Shown: in pieces, positions 11,437 through 21,743 of the stretch
Layout of the letters: each line of letters begins with the position of its first letter
Numbering within the stretch: position 1 is the first letter of the stretch
Assembly: GCA_023213395.1 (NCBI GenBank)
Contig: CM041465.1
Coordinates: 132,005,741-132,069,740 of the forward strand
Direction: 5' to 3'
Length of the DNA: 64,000 nt
From: Cycas panzhihuaensis
Lineage: Eukaryota; Cycadophyta
Made by a program: the position numbers and the translations under genes
Notes under the pieces: model-generated
What the model was told of the DNA's origin: nothing
The model's input: the letters and a program-made list of their open reading frames with translations, nothing else
The model's database searches: none

Positions 11437-12290
11437 CTACAGTTTGTAGGCTTCGTTCTGATTATAATACCCCACAAAAATACACTTCAAACTCTTGTGA
11501 TCTAGCTTCTTGCGACCTTTGTCTGGGATGTGTGCATATCCAATGCAGCAAAATATTTTTAAATGATTAATGACAAGTTTACGACTAGTCCATTTCTCTT
11601 CGGGGGTTATGCTTCGAATTGCTTGAGTGGGTACCCTATTTAGAATATAAGCAACAGTCACAACAACTTCTGCCCAAAACTTTGGTGGCAAGTTTTTTTA
11701 ATGCACCATACGCCTTTCCATCTCTATCATGGTACAATTTTTTTCTCTCGGCCACACCATTTTGTTGTGGGGTATACGGTATAGTAAACTCCCGTTTTAT
11801 ACCATGATCCTGGCATAATTGATTAAAGGCATGATTGTTGTATTCCTTGCTATTATCACTTCTCAATGTTTTAATCTTTTTATCACTTTAATTTTTGACA
11901 CTCGTTTTCCAATCACATAAGTGATCAAACACTTTTGACTTGTTTTTTAGGAAATATTCCCAAGTCTTCCTAGTGTAGTCATCTACAAACACTAAGGTAT
12001 ATTGAGCTCCAGATATTGAAGGGTTAGAGAGTGGTCCCATTACGTTTGTATGCACAAGCTCAAGCTTCTCTTTGGCTCTCTAGGCATTGTCCTAAGCAAA
12101 AAGGTAGCGATGATGCTTCCCATACATACACTCTTCACAAACACCATCTGAACATGAAATAGATTGTAATCCTTCCACTATTTTCAACTTTTTTAGCAGT
12201 GTGATGCTTTTGTAATTAAGGTAACCTAAATGATCATGCCATAGCTTACTCACATCATCTATGCTGGCAACATAAGCATAGGACTTCTTC
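11437..12290 (-). pseudogene. TE3 integrase
   Basis: The minus strand shows the zinc-binding part (LWHDHLGYLN ... CEECMYGKHHRY, about 12110-12255), in which the second His of the usual H-H-C-C set reads Tyr. It is followed by FVDDYTRKTW, then RSDNSKEYNN and YTPQQNGVAERKK, the D-D-E core with the Gly-Gly before Glu replaced. The GKEY-like tail KFWAEVVVTVAYILNRVPT ends near 11440. Several frameshifts break it. The function in intact relatives is insertion of cDNA into the genome. Confidence 0.8.
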
Positions 12291-12295
12291 TAGGA

Positions 12296-12724
12296 TTAAA
12301 ACTTTTCAAACACCCAAAAATTATCTCTAACGTTCCTAGTAGCAATGATAGAGAAATTTTGTTTAGGATCCTTAATTAGATGTCTATCATTATAAAGCTC
12401 CACCTTCATTCCTTGTTTGTAGATTTCTCGAGCTAAAAGTAAATTCAGCTGCATCTTAGGTACATAATAGACCCCTTTAAACTTACCACATGCCAAGGAA
12501 ATATCGCCAACACCCTTAATCGGTAACACAAGAGCATCTCCAAGGATAATCTCAACACCACTATGTTTTTGGAAAGAGATGTGCTTCTGTGCTCTAGAGT
12601 TCAATATCCAATAGTCTCTCCAACTTGACTTGACTGACAAGGCTGACACTTTGACGCAATGTGCTGCTACATTCTTCCCTTTATCATCTTGGCTAAGTAT
12701 TCGCTGTCCCGTCTCTTGAACCAA
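12296..12724 (-). pseudogene. TE3 aspartic protease
   Basis: The minus-strand frame contains WILNSRAQKHISF, where Copia proteases have Trp-x-x-Asp-Ser-Gly-Ala-x-x-His. The catalytic Asp reads Asn and Gly reads Arg, so the enzyme would be dead. Downstream GVGDISL and VYYVPKMQLNLLLAREI are the normal Copia continuation. Confidence 0.8.
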
Positions 12725-13470
12725 TAGTGCTTTTCTTTGTGGCCTTCCTTCTTGTAGTAGTTACATTTGCTAGTGAATTTCTTTTTCTCTTGACATTCTT
12801 CCCTAGAGCTTTGTGTGAACTTCTCCTCTCGAACAATCTCTCTCCTCCGTGTCTTCATGACTAAGGCCTGACTTAACTTGGAACCTCTAAGCATCCCATG
12901 ATGTTTTAACTTGGCATTCTCTTCTAGAATAAGATTCTTTATGCCATCAAATGTCTCTATCTCCATCACCTCATCTCTGCCATAGATGGTCTAGAAAGTG
13001 GCAAAAGCAGGTGACACCTTTGACATGATTATCGCAAACAAAAGCGCATCATCAATCGAATTTGCCTTCGACTCTTCTAGTTAATTCTTCAAGTTAGTGA
13101 CTTTATTCAGGTAGACGCTTATGTTGGTCTCATCTTCTATTCTAGAATTGAGAAGCTTCAACACAAAAGTCTGATGTCTATTCTTCTTCTTCTTCTCAAA
13201 AGTTTCACACAATTTTGCCTAGATTTTATTCGGCTAATCTAGGTTATCAACCAACGCCCTCTAGTTGACAATTTTAACAATCTGATAGCCATAAACTAGT
13301 TCTCTTGAAGTCGTACACATTCTTTATGGTTAAGCGAGATTGTGTCCACTTTTGCCTTAGTTATTGCCCAGAGTTGATTCACCATCTGTATTAACTCCAG
13401 GTTAGCCTTCCACTCGCTGAAGTTATTGCCATTAAAGATAACTTTGGGCATCACACGATCCATCTCGAGA
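12667..13470 (-). pseudogene. TE3 gag
   Basis: The minus strand begins near 13460 with MPKVIFNGNNFSEWKANLE, then LNSRIEDETNISVYLNKV, typical of Copia gag_2, and ends in a basic region with the zinc knuckle CNYYKKEGHKEKHYW. Two of the three knuckle cysteines have become Tyr. Several in-frame stops lie in the upstream half. Confidence 0.75.
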
Positions 13471-14216
13471 AATGGGCTTCAAATGATGAGTTAATATCAC
13501 CGAACTACTAGACTTATAGTCTTCTAGACAATACCCACTTCACTGTGATCACCTACTTCTTAAGCATGCTCATTGGGTTACTCTGAACAACGGTTATACA
13601 AGCCAAAATTGCCCACCAACTATCCACCCCTCACCAATAGTCTTCAAGATCATTCTCAAAATACTCAAAAAAGGCTAGAAAACGACTCAAGATGCCTTAG
13701 AATATGCTCCAAACAGAAGAGATTATCTCATAATATTGGGTGTACGGTCCTCCAAGTCAAATCCAATCAATAAATGGTTTAAAAATACTCTCAAAAGTCT
13801 TCACAAGGCTTCACAAATGAACAACATGAATGATAAATGATATAAAAGGCTTTTATAATGTCACTTTTGTGTGGAATATGCCAAAAGGTATATTCTTAAG
13901 GGTTATGGCTATTCACAAAGGTCGCACACCTTATAACTCAACACACATGTTAAAAGTCAAGTAACACATGTTTATTTCTATCGATTAAGGTTTAGATATT
14001 GTAAAATATATCAAACAAAGGTCGTTTGATATTTCATATATTTCCCAAAGTCTTTTTATGAGGTGTAGCTGTCGCACGACTTGCGTTGGTTAATTAACCA
14101 CAAATAGACTCCAAATCACAATACGGCTAGTAAGAATTGACCTACACAAACCAACAAACACATAAGAAGGTATTCAATCCTATTCCAACCATTATTTACA
14201 CTTCTGGTTGCAAACA
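13471..14216 (-). other. TE3 leader, part left of TE4
   Basis: Non-coding leader between TE3 gag and the TE4 insertion; it resumes at 18994-19560. No gene seen. Confidence 0.5.
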
Positions 14217-14229
14217 GGGGGGGGGGGGG
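14217..14229. repeat. G13 homopolymer at TE4 left edge
   Basis: Thirteen consecutive G residues next to the start of the TE4 left LTR. Length may be unreliable in any assembly. Confidence 0.85.
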
Positions 14230-14230
14230 C

Positions 14231-14555
14231 TGATATGTTTAAGAAATTTTCCTTTCTTATTCTGTGCATAAATTTCCCTAGAAATAAGAGCCTTTAGGCC
14301 TCAGGTTTTCTCAAGAAGTTAGGACCTAAATTAGGCCAGAGGAAATGGTAAGAAGGAATGTCTTCTCTCTTCATTGATTCCTTTGAAAATGATGTACATA
14401 TTTATACAAAGTCAAGTTGGTTTGTATGTAGGACACGCTGGTGTTCCATGTAAGACATGTGTCACCTGTGTACCTAATTGATAATTAGGTACCCTAAGTA
14501 CCTTTTACAATGTTACTTAGAGAATAAGACTAGGATTATACATAAATACTCATCA
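14231..14555 (-). repeat. TE4 3' LTR
   Basis: Matches the right LTR from CATAAATTTCCCT to ATAAATACTCATCA. It has one copy of the palindrome-bearing segment that is duplicated in the right LTR. The exact left end is uncertain by a few bases. Confidence 0.8.
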
Positions 14556-14705
14556 TTTCCTCCCTGCTTAAAAAGAAATTGGTCCCAATTTCTGTAGAAG
14601 ATGGCAAAAATGGTCCTTGAGTGCTAATTCAGAGATCCATTTGGCTTTGTTGGGCAGAGTCCCTTTTTGACCAATGAGATATGCGGTGGTAGTTCATTGT
14701 CACAT

Positions 14706-15900
14706 TCATCGATGCCAAGTGTTGAGAATGGTGTCTTCGGAAAGAAGAGGCTGAAAATCTAGAATTGTATCAATAGGATGAGCAGGAGGAGGTTTAGCTT
14801 CCAAATGCAGTGGCTCATGTAACTTGAGTTGACTAATATTAACAACATCATGAATACCGAAATAAGCAGGTAGATCAAGGCGAAAAGCATTTGGTCCTAT
14901 AGATTGAAGTATAGTATATGGGCCAAACCAAATAGGTTTAAGGTTATGGTGATGCTTAAACCGTTTGCGATCAAGGTGAAGCCAAACTTTGTCGTTGACT
15001 TTAAAGGAACCTGCAAAACGATGTTGATCCTGAGTAGTTTCATACTTGACTTGTGTCTGATGGAGTATCTGTTTGATCGTCGAATGTAGTTTAGTCATGT
15101 GATCAATAAATGAAACAATTTTTTGTTGTTCCTTCTATTCATACCTTGTGATAGAAGAAGGTACAGCGAGTGAGAGTTCATAAGGGGCAAGTGGTTAATA
15201 CCCATAGCAAACTTCAAAGGTAGATCGTTCAAGAGAAACCTGAGTTGTGCGATTATAACTGTGCTGGATATGATGAAGATGTGCGTCCCACTGTTTAGTG
15301 CTATGTTGGTAAATGCAAAGTGCATATACTGGAGTGCAATTAACCACTTCTGTTTGTCCATCAGTTTGAGGATGAAAAGATGTTGAAAATTTGAATTGGC
15401 AACCAAGCATCTTCCATAGGGATTGTCAAAAATGACTGAGAAAACAATTATCCCTATCAGAAACTATAGAAACTGGAACTTCGTAATGAGTTCAGATATG
15501 TTAAAAATACATTTTTGCAGTATGAGAAGTAGAAATGTTTTTTGTGCAAGGAATAAAAATTACCATTTTGGAAAATCGACAAACAATGACAAATATACGG
15601 ACGTGGCCACGCTGAGTGGTAGGAAGTCCACTGACAAAGTCCATCAAAATAGATTCCCATGGTCAACTAGGAGTAGGAAGTGGTTGATAAAGTCCCAGTT
15701 TGCAATTAGATGATTTGGACTGACTGCAGAGAGAGCAACGCCGTATATAATCCTCAACTGTCTTTTGCATAGAAGGCCAGTAGAAATATCATTGATGATG
15801 CTGAAGAGTTTTATATATTCCAAAGTGTCCACCACAAGTTGAAGAATGAGCTTCTTTAAGTATCTGTTATCGTGAAGTGCCCACAGGAACACATAGACAA
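14706..15900 (-). pseudogene. TE4 integrase, C-terminal part included
   Basis: Minus-strand frames show SILMDFVSGLPTTQRG, then FHPQTDGQTEVVN and the tail VNDKVWLHLDRKRFKHHHNL, GPYTILQSIGPNAFRLDLP and INISQLKLHEPL, the family-typical end of a Gypsy integrase. The frame shifts repeatedly between 15095 and 15892. TE9 and a fragment in TE10 carry the same kind of tail. Confidence 0.8.
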
Positions 15901-16138
15901 TTCACTTTGTAGAGGAGTCCATTTTTGAGATGACAATCTAAAAAAGGTTGGAGATTAGTTTATGTGGGTTGAGACAAAGCAGTAAGGATAGGACCAAATT
16001 GAGGATCAAAAGGAAGCAAGTGTTGCCATTTTGAATATGGACTGAGTGTAGTATTGGGGAGGGTGGCTAACGCTAGGGTGGGAGGTCGACTGGGGAAATC
16101 AACTACTTTGTTAGAAACACCTTTTTTGTATTTAATGA

Positions 16139-17250
16139 CTAGTTGAAATTGTTGAATATACGAAACTCACTTAAGATGTCTGTGTTCCTGGATTTTGGAT
16201 TGGGAATTAAGAAACTGTAGTGGTTGGTGGTTAGTATGAACAATGGTTTTGTTACCAAGGAGAAAGTGTCTCCAATGGTAGAGGGCTTGGACAAGGGCAT
16301 AGAAGTTTTTGTCATAAGTACTGTAATTGAGTTTGGCTTGGGAGAAGGTTTTAAAATGGTAAGCAATATGATGTTCTCCCTGCTTAAGAACGACACCAAG
16401 GGCAAATTGGGAAGCATCGGTTTCTAGTTCAAAGGGTTGAGTGAGATTAGGAAGATGAAGAACAAGTGCAATACAGAGGGCAACTTTGAGTTTTTGGAAA
16501 GATGATTCGGTAAAAGAGTTCCAGACCAAACTTATGGAATTTTTGGTAAGAATGTTGAGTGGATGTGCAATGCTAGAAAAGTGAGAAATGAATTTTCTAT
16601 AAAAGTTGAAAGAACCAAGAAAACTTTTGAGCTCAGTTAGAGTAGAAGGGGTTGGCCATTGTTGAATTATTCAGACCTTTTTTGGATTGACATGAACATC
16701 GTCCTTGTCAATGATGAATCCAAGAGAAGAGAGAGATTTTTGTGTGAAGAAGCATTTCTTGAATTTGGCTTTGAGTTGATGTTGTCGCAACAAAGCAAGA
16801 CCGTATCAACATGATGTAGATGTGCTTCCAAATTGTTGCTGAAGATCAAGATATCATCAAGATAGGCAATGACAAATTTGCCCAAATGAGGGTGAAAAAT
16901 ATCGTTAATAAGCTGCATAAAAGTAGCAAGAGCATTAGTCAAATCGAAAGGCATGACTAACCACTCATAAAGGCCATTTTGAGTCTTGAAGGTTGTTTTC
17001 CATGTGTCTTGAGCTTCGACCTGAACTTGATGGTATTCAGAGGCCAAGTCAATTTTAATAAAATATTTGGCTCCCTTGGATGATCCAATAAATCATCAAT
17101 GCGTGGAAGTGGGTATCGATTCTTAACAATGATTTTGTTAAGAGCTTGATAGTCAATACACAAACGCCATTCTTTATCTTTTTCTGGAATGAGGATTGCA
17201 GGTGAACCACAAGGAGAACAACTGGGTTGAATTTTACATTCATCAATCAA
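16139..17250 (-). pseudogene. TE4 reverse transcriptase and RNase H
   Basis: Minus strand: SPAILIPEKDKEWRLCIDYQ, then LNKIIVKNRYPLPRIDDLLD, MPFDLTNALATFMQLIN and the active-site FVIAYLDDILIFS (YLDD retained near 16853-16864). RNase H follows with ELETDASQFALGVVLKQ and STYDKNFYALVQAL. At least two frameshifts (near 16960 and 16660) break the frame. Confidence 0.85.
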
Positions 17251-17486
17251 TTGAGCTAATTGGTGTCTAATTCAATATGAGTGAGAGGAGTAGTGCGATA
17301 TGGAGCTTGATTGGGAAGTGGAGAACTTGGAATAAGATCAATAGAATGTTGCACAACACATATGGGAGGAAGTCCCTTCGATTCTGCAAAGACATAGGAG
17401 TACGCATCTAAAAGAGCTTTAATTGCTTTTGGAGGCATTTTAGTACAATTTTCCTTTTTTGCTTGTCGAATTACACAAAGTACCAT

Positions 17487-17884
17487 CTACTTAGAGGTGT
17501 TGGCAAGTCTGATTGCAGGATTGCCTGTGATGACAGCCAAAGATGGAGAAGCACTATTTGCAGAAGTTAGTTTATATGCCTTCCCATTTTTATGCAGCGT
17601 ATAAGTATTATGATATCCATCATACAATGCCCGTCGATCATGTTGATAAGGGCGTCCTAAGAGAATGTTGCTGCAATCCATAGGAGTCACATCACAATCC
17701 ACTGTATCCAAGAATGGTGGAATGGCAACAGTAACAGTGCAAATTTTGTCGACCACTATTGTATGACCATTGGCCGTTACCCACCCAAGAGTATAAGGCT
17801 TAGGGTGTGGCTTTGTCGCCAATTGTAAAGAATCCACTAATGTTTGTGAGATCAAGTTCTTCATACTTCCATTATCAATGATAC
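17487..17884 (-). pseudogene. TE4 protease, interrupted upstream
   Basis: Minus strand: IIDNGSMKNLISQTLVDSLQ, WVTANGHTIVVDKI and CDVTPMDCSNILLGRPYQHD. Aspartyl protease of the Gypsy type with Asp-Asn-Gly where Asp-Ser/Thr-Gly is usual. The reading stays open to the right of 17884, but into sequence that is not protease. Confidence 0.75.
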
Positions 17885-18360
17885 TGTAGGAGAATAGGCA
17901 TATGACAGTGTCATTAACAGGATCACAATAAAATAGTAACAAGAACACAGTTAAGAAATTACACATATAAATAATATAAACGACACTACACATACACACA
18001 GGTTGACAGGTGGAAAAACGCTTTCTGGGGAATAAAAAACCACCTCCTAAGCTATATAATTTTATTAATTAAAATATAGAATTTAAAAATATGCATAGAA
18101 AATACCTCTAAGAAATAGACCGACCTTGTGCATCATTAGACAGCCCTCCTAGATTCTGGTGACTGTTCCAGGAATTTAGGAGGTTAAGTACCAAGGAGGT
18201 TCGTTGAAATGCGGTTTCGCATATTCAACGACCTTCCACAAGTTTAATTAAATACATCTAAGATAAAAACATTATAATAACTTAATTTTTAATTTAGACA
18301 TGTGACATAAAATTACATAAGTTTATATTATACAATCTAATAGATACAAAGAGCCAAGCG
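17885..18360. other. AT-rich insertion splitting TE4 gag and protease
   Basis: Sequence unlike Gypsy coding DNA lies between the protease and the gag zinc knuckle. The + strand starts TGTAGGAG at 17885, and CCTTCCACA ends at 18240, compatible with a solo LTR of 356 bp. The flanks GATAC and AGTTT do not match, however. On the minus strand the protease side ends in TTCTCCTACAG, which resembles a splice acceptor. Nature unresolved. Confidence 0.4.
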
Positions 18361-18469
18361 GTCCTTAATTTGACAATTCTGGGTGAAAAGTCCTTCTCTC
18401 TGAGAAGCAGAATACTTAGTGGTCATCAACACAAGATGTGGGTCTGGAGCCTACAAATTAGGGACCTCT

Positions 18470-18631
18470 ATGATGTCGGCAGTTTTGTCGGTGCCTGATG
18501 TTCGGCGATCAATGTGCGAGATTTATGTTGTGTTCGACATTTAACATTTGTATGGCCTTGGCATTTGTGAAAAGAACAATATTACGTACGGTGGTCGTAT
18601 GATTGTCTATATGCTTTTGCGGCTTCTAAAA
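18470..18631 (-). pseudogene. TE4 gag zinc-knuckle remnant
   Basis: The minus strand reads AYRQSYDHRT, a stop, then YCSFHKCQGHTNVKC, the Cys/His knuckle typical of this Gypsy type. It abuts the right LTR, so the rest of gag is lost. Confidence 0.6.
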
Positions 18632-18993
18632 AAAATTTCTTAGTCTTCCTCTGTTCATAAATTTCCCTGGAAATAAGAGTCTTTAGGCCTTAGGTTTTCT
18701 CAAGAAGTTAGGACTTGAATTAGGCCAAAGGAAATGGTAAGAAGGAATGTCTTCTCTCTTCATTGATTTCTTTGAAAATGATGTACATATTTATACAAAC
18801 TCAAGTTGGTTTGTATGTAGGACACGTTGGTGTTCCATGCAAGACATGTGTCACCTATGTACCTAATTGATAATTAGGTACCCTAAGTGCCTTTCACAAT
18901 GTTATGTGTGCCTAATTGATAATTAGGTACCGTAAGTACCTTTTACAATGTTACTTAGAGAATAAGACTAGGATTATTCATAAATACTCATCA
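18632..18993 (-). repeat. TE4 5' LTR with internal duplication
   Basis: Homologous to 14231-14555. About 18858-18950 carries two copies of a roughly 48-bp segment centred on ACCTAATTGATAATTAGGT, present once in the other LTR. Confidence 0.8.
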
Positions 18994-19560
18994 CACACAC
19001 TTACACAAAGTTGCCCACCATCATTACATAGCCATACTCATCAACAAATTGAAGGTACAACAATCAATAGTGCCCAATACTCTTATTCAAGATAGAAAAC
19101 CATCTTTACAGGCTCCAATTTCATCCTCAGGTAAGATATGTGACTTTGTTGACGTAAAATGGTTATTTTTATATCAATTTTAGTGGTGCTTTGCTAAGAT
19201 CAGGGCCAACTTACTTGTATGATGCTCAGGCTGTCCTCACCATTGCTGAGTCTCCATTAGGCATGCTGCGCTGGCCTCAATCAATGCCACAGTTCACCAT
19301 CCAGCTTTGGATGACCCCCAACAAGCCAACTCACTCACCAAAAATGGCTTGCGCATTTGAATTTTAACCCCAACAGTGCCTTATACTTGTTGATAGGTGA
19401 ATTTCACCTCCTCAACAACCATTGATCACTATGCTTGCTCTTGCAAGTTGTTGGAGAAGATAAGTCCTCAAGAAACTCTTGGGTTTTGATGGCATCACCT
19501 AGCAACCAATGATCTCATTGCTCTCCCCAACTTTAGCCTCAATTGTGTAGGACCCTATGG
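18994..19560 (-). other. TE3 leader, part right of TE4
   Basis: Non-coding sequence between TE4 and the TE3 primer-binding site. Confidence 0.5.
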
Positions 19561-19571
19561 TTCTAATACCA
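19561..19571 (-). promoter_or_regulatory. TE3 primer-binding site
   Basis: The reverse complement is TGGTATTAGAA, immediately after the LTR end CTTAACA on the minus strand. It is a variant of the initiator tRNA-Met site. Confidence 0.8.
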
Positions 19572-19916
19572 TGTTAAGAAACATGAATGAACACATACAT
19601 GTTTACATCTACAGAATCTTTTACCATACACAACAAGCAAACAAGATAAACACAGAAAACAGTTACACAGTACATAGGATTTATGTGGGAAACCCTTTTG
19701 GCAAAAAACCCACCACAAAGATCTATTGATCACATTGGTTACTACTTGATTGATTTGAATATACAAGGGCTCTAGGATATTTATAATCCTTCCAAGAGGT
19801 TTCAACCGACAAGGGTTGCGACTCTTCACATAACTTGCACCATTTCGTTAATCACATTAGTTAAACTGCCACATTAACATTAACAAGTGGCTTAACAAAC
19901 AACTGCCACACTAGCA
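19572..19916 (-). repeat. TE3 5' LTR (345 bp)
   Basis: Pairs with 9094-9438. Flanked on the right by ATTGG, matching GTTGG left of the other LTR at four of five bases. Confidence 0.92.
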
Positions 19917-20324
19917 ATTGGAACCGTTGCTTCATTAGTTCATCTTGATATCCAAGGGGGTAGAATCGTTCTTGAATGACATGTTTAAAAACATTCCAGA
20001 GAACAATAGGTGATTGGTTACCTTCTGCCAGATGTCTAGTATATGTCTACCACCAAGAGCTTAGTCTACCATGTGCACTTTTGCGACAATGCTTTTTTGA
20101 GTGTTTGTCAATTGTTGACATTTAAAATAGGCTTCTAGGTTGTGTATCCATTCATCAAGTGCTTCTAGATTAAGTGATGCCTGGAATTTCAAGATTGTGA
20201 TTTTGGTATCTAGGTGAAAATGTCCCTGTTGTAGTGGAATAGTTGTTGGAATGACGTTGGGTTGTTGCTGAACATACATACATTTATTGAAACATATGCT
20301 CATCACTGTGGCCACTAAATTCAC
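19917..20324 (-). pseudogene. TE2 gag, upstream part
   Basis: Minus strand: KFQASLNLEALDEWIHNLEA, then YFKCQQLTNTQKSIVAKVHM, and after a frameshift SPIVLWNVFKHVIQERFYPL and GYQDELMKQRFQ, a Retrotrans_gag domain. The domain is cut by TE3 and continues at 9093. Confidence 0.7.
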
Positions 20325-21440
20325 TTGGAATGTTTGTTCCTCTATCTTGTTCTTCTTTCCTATGCTCTTTATCTTGCCTTTAGGGTTCTGCTATAAGTAT
20401 TCGCATGGAAGGGTCTATTTGAGAGTTGGAGTGGTTTGTGAGGATTAGGCGATGGGTCCCTTCATATGTCTATGCTACTTTTGAATTTTAAAAACCTATA
20501 AATAGTGTGTGAATTTATAGATGCTTTAATTAATTAGGGTTTGTACCATTTTACAAGTGCCCCACATAGGTCATGGTTGGGTTAGCCCTTAAAATTGTTA
20601 GCTAAGCAATAAAAATTCCCATCAAGAATTATTATAAATTCTCATTTCCCTTATAGAAGGTTAATGGAGGGATAACATAATCATTTAGATGGGTGTATAC
20701 AAGTTTTAAGTGTTTGGTCTGGTGCCTAGGTCTTTTTCTCCTCCCAAAACACACACACAAAAAACATTCTTGTCCAGAGTTGATTTTCAAGTTGCATATG
20801 CACTTGATTTCACATTTTCTTCTGGCATTTTCATTGGGTATCGACAATTTCTTCTTCATGGCATATTTACTTGCCATAGTATGTGTGGGGGTTCTTCTTG
20901 TTAGGCGATGACAATATTGCTTCTTCTTGTTTGCTAGATTCTGGCCTCTCTATATGACAACTTTGATCTTTCTATGTGGGTTGTTTCGATAGACCACCAT
21001 AGGCGGAATAGAACCTCGTGATTGGTTTCTGGTTTGAGTCTCATAATGCCTCCAAGAAAAACCTCTATTCAAGCTTTCTCCTTAGCAACTACGTTTGCTT
21101 TGGCATCTAGGGCATCATCATTTGGTCTATATTTTTTTTCGTTCTCTTTTAAGATGGCAGTGTGGGTTTCCATGGGCTTCCATGGGCCCCTTTTTATGTG
21201 GCATCTATCCATGGGTTTCCACTTCCGCATGCTTTGTCTTCATGCTTTGCCCCTTTTTAAAATTTAAAATGGGAAATTTGTATTGTCTTTTAAATGGTCA
21301 ATCATACCCACGTTTGAGCAAAGAGTTAGGGCATTAGATATGTTTTCTTATTTGGTAGAAATTCTGAAATTTTCCTTCAAACGTTTTCCAGTTAAGGATG
21401 ATGGACTCCCAATTCTATGATTACTTGTCCTGATCATAAG
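20325..21440 (-). other. TE2 leader and upstream gag region
   Basis: Between gag and the primer-binding site. Short open frames on both strands carry no recognisable domain. Confidence 0.5.
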
Positions 21441-21451
21441 CTCTAATACCA
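21441..21451 (-). promoter_or_regulatory. TE2 primer-binding site
   Basis: The reverse complement TGGTATTAGAG lies two bases from the LTR end ACAACA. Confidence 0.75.
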
Positions 21452-21453
21452 AT

Positions 21454-21743
21454 TGTTGTATCATTCTTGGTGAGCAATTAGTCACAAAAGGAAGAGAGAG
21501 TGCTCGGGATCTCTTCTTACTTTCTCATTTATTATGAATTGCAAGTACACTTTTTATAATAGGAAAAGGAAACTTTAGGTGGTGATTGCCCCAATCAACT
21601 GTTCACTAATTAGTTTATAATTAATTGAGTTATTCCCTAACTAACTCAACTACAACTTAACCATAGTTTGTTTATTACAATAAGTTTATTTTAACCTTTA
21701 CTACCGTCATTAGTTACATAAATACAACGGTGATTTCTCATCA
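21454..21743 (-). repeat. TE2 5' LTR (290 bp)
   Basis: TG...CA ends; pairs with 7553-7857. Its promoter would fire away from the helicase gene, 1.2 kb to the right. Confidence 0.85.

Larger units (their letters stand above)
14231..18993 (-). mobile_element. TE4: Gypsy retrotransposon inserted in TE3 leader
   Basis: LTRs lie at 14231-14555 and about 18632-18993. The polypurine tract AGCAGGGAGGAAA (14556-14568) adjoins the left LTR, giving minus orientation. Domain order on that strand is gag knuckle, protease, RT, RNase H, integrase, the Gypsy order. The right LTR directly abuts the gag zinc knuckle, with no primer-binding site or gag N-terminus between, so about a kilobase is missing. No convincing target-site duplication was seen. 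This is the innermost and therefore latest insertion of the nest. Confidence 0.82.
9094..19916 (-). mobile_element. TE3: Copia retrotransposon inserted in TE2 gag
   Basis: Two 345-bp LTRs (9094-9438 and 19572-19916) are similar along their whole length. The primer-binding site adjoins the right LTR (19561-19571) and a polypurine tract AAGGGGAGA adjoins the left one (9439-9447), so the element lies on the minus strand. Flanks GTTGG and ATTGG form a 5-bp target-site duplication with one mismatch. Without the nested TE4 the element is about 6.1 kb, a normal full length for Copia. Domain order on the minus strand is gag, protease, integrase, reverse transcriptase, RNase H, which is diagnostic for Copia. 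Confidence 0.9.
7553..21743 (-). mobile_element. TE2: internally deleted Gypsy, outermost member of a three-level nest
   Basis: LTRs at 7553-7857 and 21454-21743 are clearly homologous and share TG...CA ends. A minus-strand primer-binding site adjoins the right LTR and a purine tract adjoins the left one. Flanks are AAAGG (left) and AAAGT (right), a 4/5 match to a target-site duplication. Removing TE3 (9094-19916) leaves only about 3.4 kb, with gag and protease but no reverse transcriptase, RNase H or integrase. The pol region was therefore deleted, either before or after TE3 landed in gag. It is the oldest member of the nest. Confidence 0.8.

Noticed and set aside
14217-14229. G13 run as a G-quadruplex or polypurine tract
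   Set aside because: A single G run cannot form an intramolecular quadruplex. The real TE4 polypurine tract is on the other side of that LTR.
18040-18631. TE4 protease-gag interval as a true spliced intron of the element
   Set aside because: The acceptor-like end is attractive, but no matching donor was found next to the zinc knuckle, and introns are not known at this place in Gypsy. Left as an unexplained insertion.
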